A stretch of DNA of 8,849 bases, taken from contig JAQBFJ010000012.1 of the NCBI GenBank assembly GCA_032123435.1, positions 1 through 8,849 of the forward strand. The letters are read 5' to 3'. Below, in pieces: positions 6,106 through 8,849 of the stretch. Each line of letters begins with the position of its first letter. Within the stretch, counting starts at the first letter, position 1. Under the pieces are notes generated by a model that saw only the letters and a program-made list of their open reading frames with translations, had not been told where the DNA came from and did not search any database. The position numbers and the translations under genes were made by a program. The DNA is from JAQBFJ01 sp032123435 (GTDB taxonomy: Bacteria; Verrucomicrobiota; Kiritimatiellia; UBA8416; JAQBFJ01).

Positions 6106-7986
6106 CTACGCGAAATCGAGCCGATAGCTGTAAACTCTGTCATGCATTTCGCTGGTCATTCTGCAATCGCTTTTGTGAAGAACTGATTGCATGGGTTTGT
6201 TTTCGCACAGTACTTCGGCCGTGAATCCACCTATCCCGTTCCGTTTGGCAACGGTCATAAGGTATTGCAGAAGAAAGGTTCCTATTTCCTTGTTTTGCCA
6301 TTCGTCATGAACAACAAAAGCTACTTCAGCTTTGTTGGTTTTGGCATCCAGATAATAACATCCCATTGAAATAATCTCTTCGCCATGCGCTTCGGGCAAT
6401 GTGCCTACTATTGCAACTTCACTCCGATGATCCACGTAGACAAAATTCTGTATTTGTTTTACCGAGGGACATCTTACTTTCGACAGAAAACGGTAATACA
6501 TTGTCTGTTGCGACAAAGCATAGAAGAGTTCTTTCATTCTAGGAACATCCGTCGGATGAATGGGTCTGAAGTTAATCAGGGTTCCGTCATTTAATGTAAG
6601 ACTTGTTCTCAATTCCGGAGAACCTATGTGGATTTTGTTTTCCATACCGGCCATCTCGGGGCGCACGTATTTTACTTTTATAGCATCTTTTAAAAGCTGT
6701 TCCCGGAAATCGGGATGAGCAATTGATATAAGAGCTATTACGCGTTCCTGCACGCTTTTCCCGTGTAAATAGGCAACACCATATTCGGTCACCACGTAGT
6801 GTACATCACCGCGAGTGGTTACCACCCCCGCGCCCGGACTAAGCTGACAGACAATTCTGGATATTGTTCCTTCTTTCGCCGTGGACGGCAGGGCAATGAT
6901 GGCCTTACCGCCTGATGACCGCGCCGCGCCGCGATTGAAATCCACCTGACCGCCGATACCGGAATAAAAACTGGAGCCAATAGAATCCGCGCAGACTTGC
7001 CCGGTTAAATCAACTTCAAGCGCTACATTAATTGCCATCTGTTTGTATTGCCGGCTTATAATGTATGGGTCATTGACATATTCAGTCGGGCGAAATGAGA
7101 ACATCGGGTTATTATCAATATAATCATACAGTTTGCGCGTACCCATGCAGAAACTTGCCACAATTTTACCGCGATCCAGCGTTTTTCTGTTACCGGTAAT
7201 AACACCCGCTTCTATCATGTCGATTATGGGGTCGGTAAACATCTCGGTATGAATCCCGAGATCCTTCTTGCCCTTGAGATACTCCAGAACTGCCTGTGGA
7301 ATAGTGCCTATGCCGAGCTCAAGTGTAGAGTTGTCTTCCACAAGAGCGGCAATATATTCACCTATTTGACGCGTTACATTATCCGGTGACGGAGGAACAA
7401 TTTCAATTACAGGCCTGTTAACAGGAACTAGAATATCCAGATCATAAACATTAATAAAACAATTTCCCAGAGTACGCGGCATCTGAGGATTGACTTCGGC
7501 AATAACCAGGCTGGCGTTTTCAGCCGCGCTTTTCACAATATCAACCGAAACACCAAGACTGCACATTCCACGGTCATCAGGCGGAGTTACCTGTATGAGC
7601 GCAACGTCCAGCGGCAATTGGCCTGAGGAAAACAGTCTCGGAATATCAGAAAGAAAAATAGGAGTATAATCTCCCAACCCTTCCTGTATAACCCCTCTTA
7701 CGTTTTCGGAAATAAAAAAGCTGTTTACCCGAAATTTCTGGGACAAGTTTTCGTCTGCGTACGGGGCGTCACCGGATGTAAGTAGATGAACAATTTCAGT
7801 GTCAGAAAGTTTTCCGCTTGCCGCCACAAGGGCATTAACAAGTTCCTGTGGTTCTGCACAGCCGGTACCTATGAACACGCGCTTGCCTGGCCCTATTCTT
7901 GAAATTGCTTCATCGGCATCAGCAATCATGTCTCCATATTTGCTTTGCCAATTCTTATCCCATGATTTCTGTGTTTTCTTTACCAT
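6106..7986 (-). CDS. Acetyl-CoA hydrolase/CoA-transferase fused to a GNAT domain
   Basis: Residues 1 to about 455 form a class I CoA-transferase of the acetyl-CoA hydrolase/4-hydroxybutyrate CoA-transferase type, moving CoA between acyl-CoA and a free acid. Glu248 in GIHTEMF (244-250) is the expected catalytic residue forming the glutamyl-CoA thioester; GIGGQVDFNRGAARSSGGK (343-361) and VVTEYGVAYLHGK (398-410) are family blocks. From about 461 to 626 lies a GNAT acetyltransferase fold, with INFRPIHPTDVPRMKELF (471-488) at its start. Its acetyl-CoA loop reads WQNKEIGTFLL (563-573), where the usual Q-x-x-G-x-G has Glu for the first Gly. The enzyme should be cytoplasmic. ATG 7986 lies 9 nt after the stop of the acyl-CoA synthetase gene, with only a weak AGTTGG upstream, so translation is probably coupled. 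The family may hydrolyse acyl-CoA instead of transferring CoA, and acid specificity cannot be told. I know such fusions from anaerobic bacteria. No strong terminator follows. Confidence 0.92.
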   Translation of the reverse strand: MVKKTQKSWDKNWQSKYGDMIADADEAISRIGPGKRVFIGTGCAEPQELVNALVAASGKLSDTEIVHLLTSGDAPYADENLSQKFRVNSFFISENVRGVIQEGLGDYTPIFLSDIPRLFSSGQLPLDVALIQVTPPDDRGMCSLGVSVDIVKSAAENASLVIAEVNPQMPRTLGNCFINVYDLDILVPVNRPVIEIVPPSPDNVTRQIGEYIAALVEDNSTLELGIGTIPQAVLEYLKGKKDLGIHTEMFTDPIIDMIEAGVITGNRKTLDRGKIVASFCMGTRKLYDYIDNNPMFSFRPTEYVNDPYIISRQYKQMAINVALEVDLTGQVCADSIGSSFYSGIGGQVDFNRGAARSSGGKAIIALPSTAKEGTISRIVCQLSPGAGVVTTRGDVHYVVTEYGVAYLHGKSVQERVIALISIAHPDFREQLLKDAIKVKYVRPEMAGMENKIHIGSPELRTSLTLNDGTLINFRPIHPTDVPRMKELFYALSQQTMYYRFLSKVRCPSVKQIQNFVYVDHRSEVAIVGTLPEAHGEEIISMGCYYLDAKTNKAEVAFVVHDEWQNKEIGTFLLQYLMTVAKRNGIGGFTAEVLCENKPMQSVLHKSDCRMTSEMHDRVYSYRLDFA

Positions 7987-7995
7987 CTGACCAAC

Positions 7996-8849
7996 TTAAG
8001 CCTTTTTAAGAGTTATACGCGCATCGGCAGCAACCGATTCCTCGCCAATCATGCCGACAATAAAAGGATTAATATCCATCTCCGAAATTTCAGGGAAATC
8101 AGTCGCAAGCTGGCTAATGCGCTGAAGAGCAGTTGCAATAGCCGCAATATCCACACTTTCCTGTCCTCTGGCCCCTGTGAGTAACGCAAACGATTTTGTG
8201 CTTTCCAGCATTTGTATTGCTTCATTTGCCGTTATCGGAGCTATATGAAATGTGACATCCTTCATTACTTCAACAAAAATGCCGCCAAGCCCGAACATGA
8301 GCATTGGCCCGAACTGCGAATCGCGTGTCATCCCCAGAATCACCTCCCGGCCGCGCTTGCACATTTTTTCCACATACACACCTTCTATAGTGGCGTCCGG
8401 AAGACGATCTCGTATTCTCAACTTCATCAGATCAAATGCATCATGAACAGCTTCATGTGAACTCAGATTCAATTTAACTCCACCTATATCTGATTTATGT
8501 ATTATATCAGGAGATGAGATCTTCATCGCGACGGGAAGTCCTATGTTTTCAGCCGTTTCTATAGCTTCATCGGAAGTAAAAGCTATCGCGCCGGGCATAA
8601 CATTAAAATTGTATGCGCGCAGAATTGCCTTCGCGTATGCTTCACCAACCTGCAGTTGATTGGTCCGCACGTGACGATTGATAATCCGCTCAACACGCCT
8701 GCGATTAACAAGAAATCTTGTGACTACTCTTGCGGGACGCTGTAACCACTCCGCGTAATCACACATTGCCTTCAACGCCGCTACCGCGCGCTCCGGCGAT
8801 GGATAATCGGGCAGACTTGCCGCCAGCAATTCGTCGCGACCCGGCATGA
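7996..8849 (-). CDS. NDP-forming acyl-CoA synthetase, C-terminal (ATP-grasp) part, cut by window edge
   Basis: The visible 283 or so residues correspond to the C-terminal portion of a single-chain acetyl-CoA synthetase (ADP-forming), which converts acyl-CoA, ADP and phosphate to acid, CoA and ATP, or the reverse. PDYPSPERAVAALKAM is the linker preceding the ATP-grasp domain in fused alpha-beta enzymes. The ATP-grasp part shows AYAKAILRAYNF, then IIHKSDIGGVKLNL with the conserved His, GREVILGMTRDSQFGPMLMF, FGLGGIFVEVMKDVTF and EMDINPFIV near the end. The frame is open to position 8849, so the Met at 8847 is very likely internal and the CoA-binding and ligase domains lie outside the window. It begins the visible cluster and ends 9 nt before the CoA-transferase-GNAT gene, implying coexpression. 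Because Salmonella Pat joins the same synthetase-like fold to a GNAT, a non-catalytic regulatory role is possible; the absence of a C-terminal GNAT here favours a true synthetase. Confidence 0.9.
   Translation of the reverse strand, partial: MPGRDELLAASLPDYPSPERAVAALKAMCDYAEWLQRPARVVTRFLVNRRRVERIINRHVRTNQLQVGEAYAKAILRAYNFNVMPGAIAFTSDEAIETAENIGLPVAMKISSPDIIHKSDIGGVKLNLSSHEAVHDAFDLMKLRIRDRLPDATIEGVYVEKMCKRGREVILGMTRDSQFGPMLMFGLGGIFVEVMKDVTFHIAPITANEAIQMLESTKSFALLTGARGQESVDIAAIATALQRISQLATDFPEISEMDINPFIVGMIGEESVAADARITLKKA

Noticed and set aside
8845..8849. Met at 8847 as the true start of the acyl-CoA synthetase fragment
   Set aside because: The frame stays open to the window edge and the first residues match an internal linker of the fused enzyme.

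Overview
All seven genes lie on the minus strand, so the window is read from high to low coordinates. G+C is moderate and gaps are short. The gene content suggests an anaerobic, fermentative or syntrophic Gram-negative bacterium: an NDP-forming acyl-CoA synthetase, a class I CoA-transferase with a GNAT tail, two glutamate-type dehydrogenases and an unusual PPDK-like ATP-binding protein. Desulfobacterota or the PVC group (Kiritimatiellota/Lentisphaerota) would fit, but the sequence alone does not decide this. I saw no rRNA, tRNA, CRISPR array, insertion sequence or phage gene.

Layout in transcription order. (1) 8849-7996: C-terminal part of an NDP-forming acyl-CoA synthetase, cut by the window edge. 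(2) 7986-6106: acetyl-CoA hydrolase/CoA-transferase fused to a GNAT domain, 9 nt downstream. (3) 6105-5815: a non-coding leader of about 290 nt with nested inverted repeats that can fold as a three-way junction, another hairpin, and candidate promoters. (4) 5814-4567 and 4510-3263: tandem Glu/Leu/Phe/Val dehydrogenases of exactly 415 residues each, if the first starts at a TTG codon that has a good Shine-Dalgarno sequence. (5) 3246-985: a 753-residue protein with a PPDK/PEP-synthase-type ATP-binding region but no phosphohistidine or PEP/pyruvate barrel domain. (6) 968-519: a YhcH/YjgK/YiaL-family protein. (7) 397-1: N-terminus of an exported alkaline phosphatase, probably a separate transcription unit.

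How the genes may work together (inference): the dehydrogenases would deaminate glutamate or other amino acids to 2-oxoacids. Acyl-CoA formed from these by enzymes not in the window could be turned into organic acid plus ATP by the NDP-forming synthetase, with the CoA-transferase exchanging CoA between acids. The PPDK-like protein might act at the PEP/pyruvate node or as a phosphotransferase with an unlinked partner; its substrate is unknown.

The points most worth following are the structured leader before the dehydrogenase pair, the mosaic conservation of that pair, and the PPDK-like protein with an uncharacterised C-terminal module.
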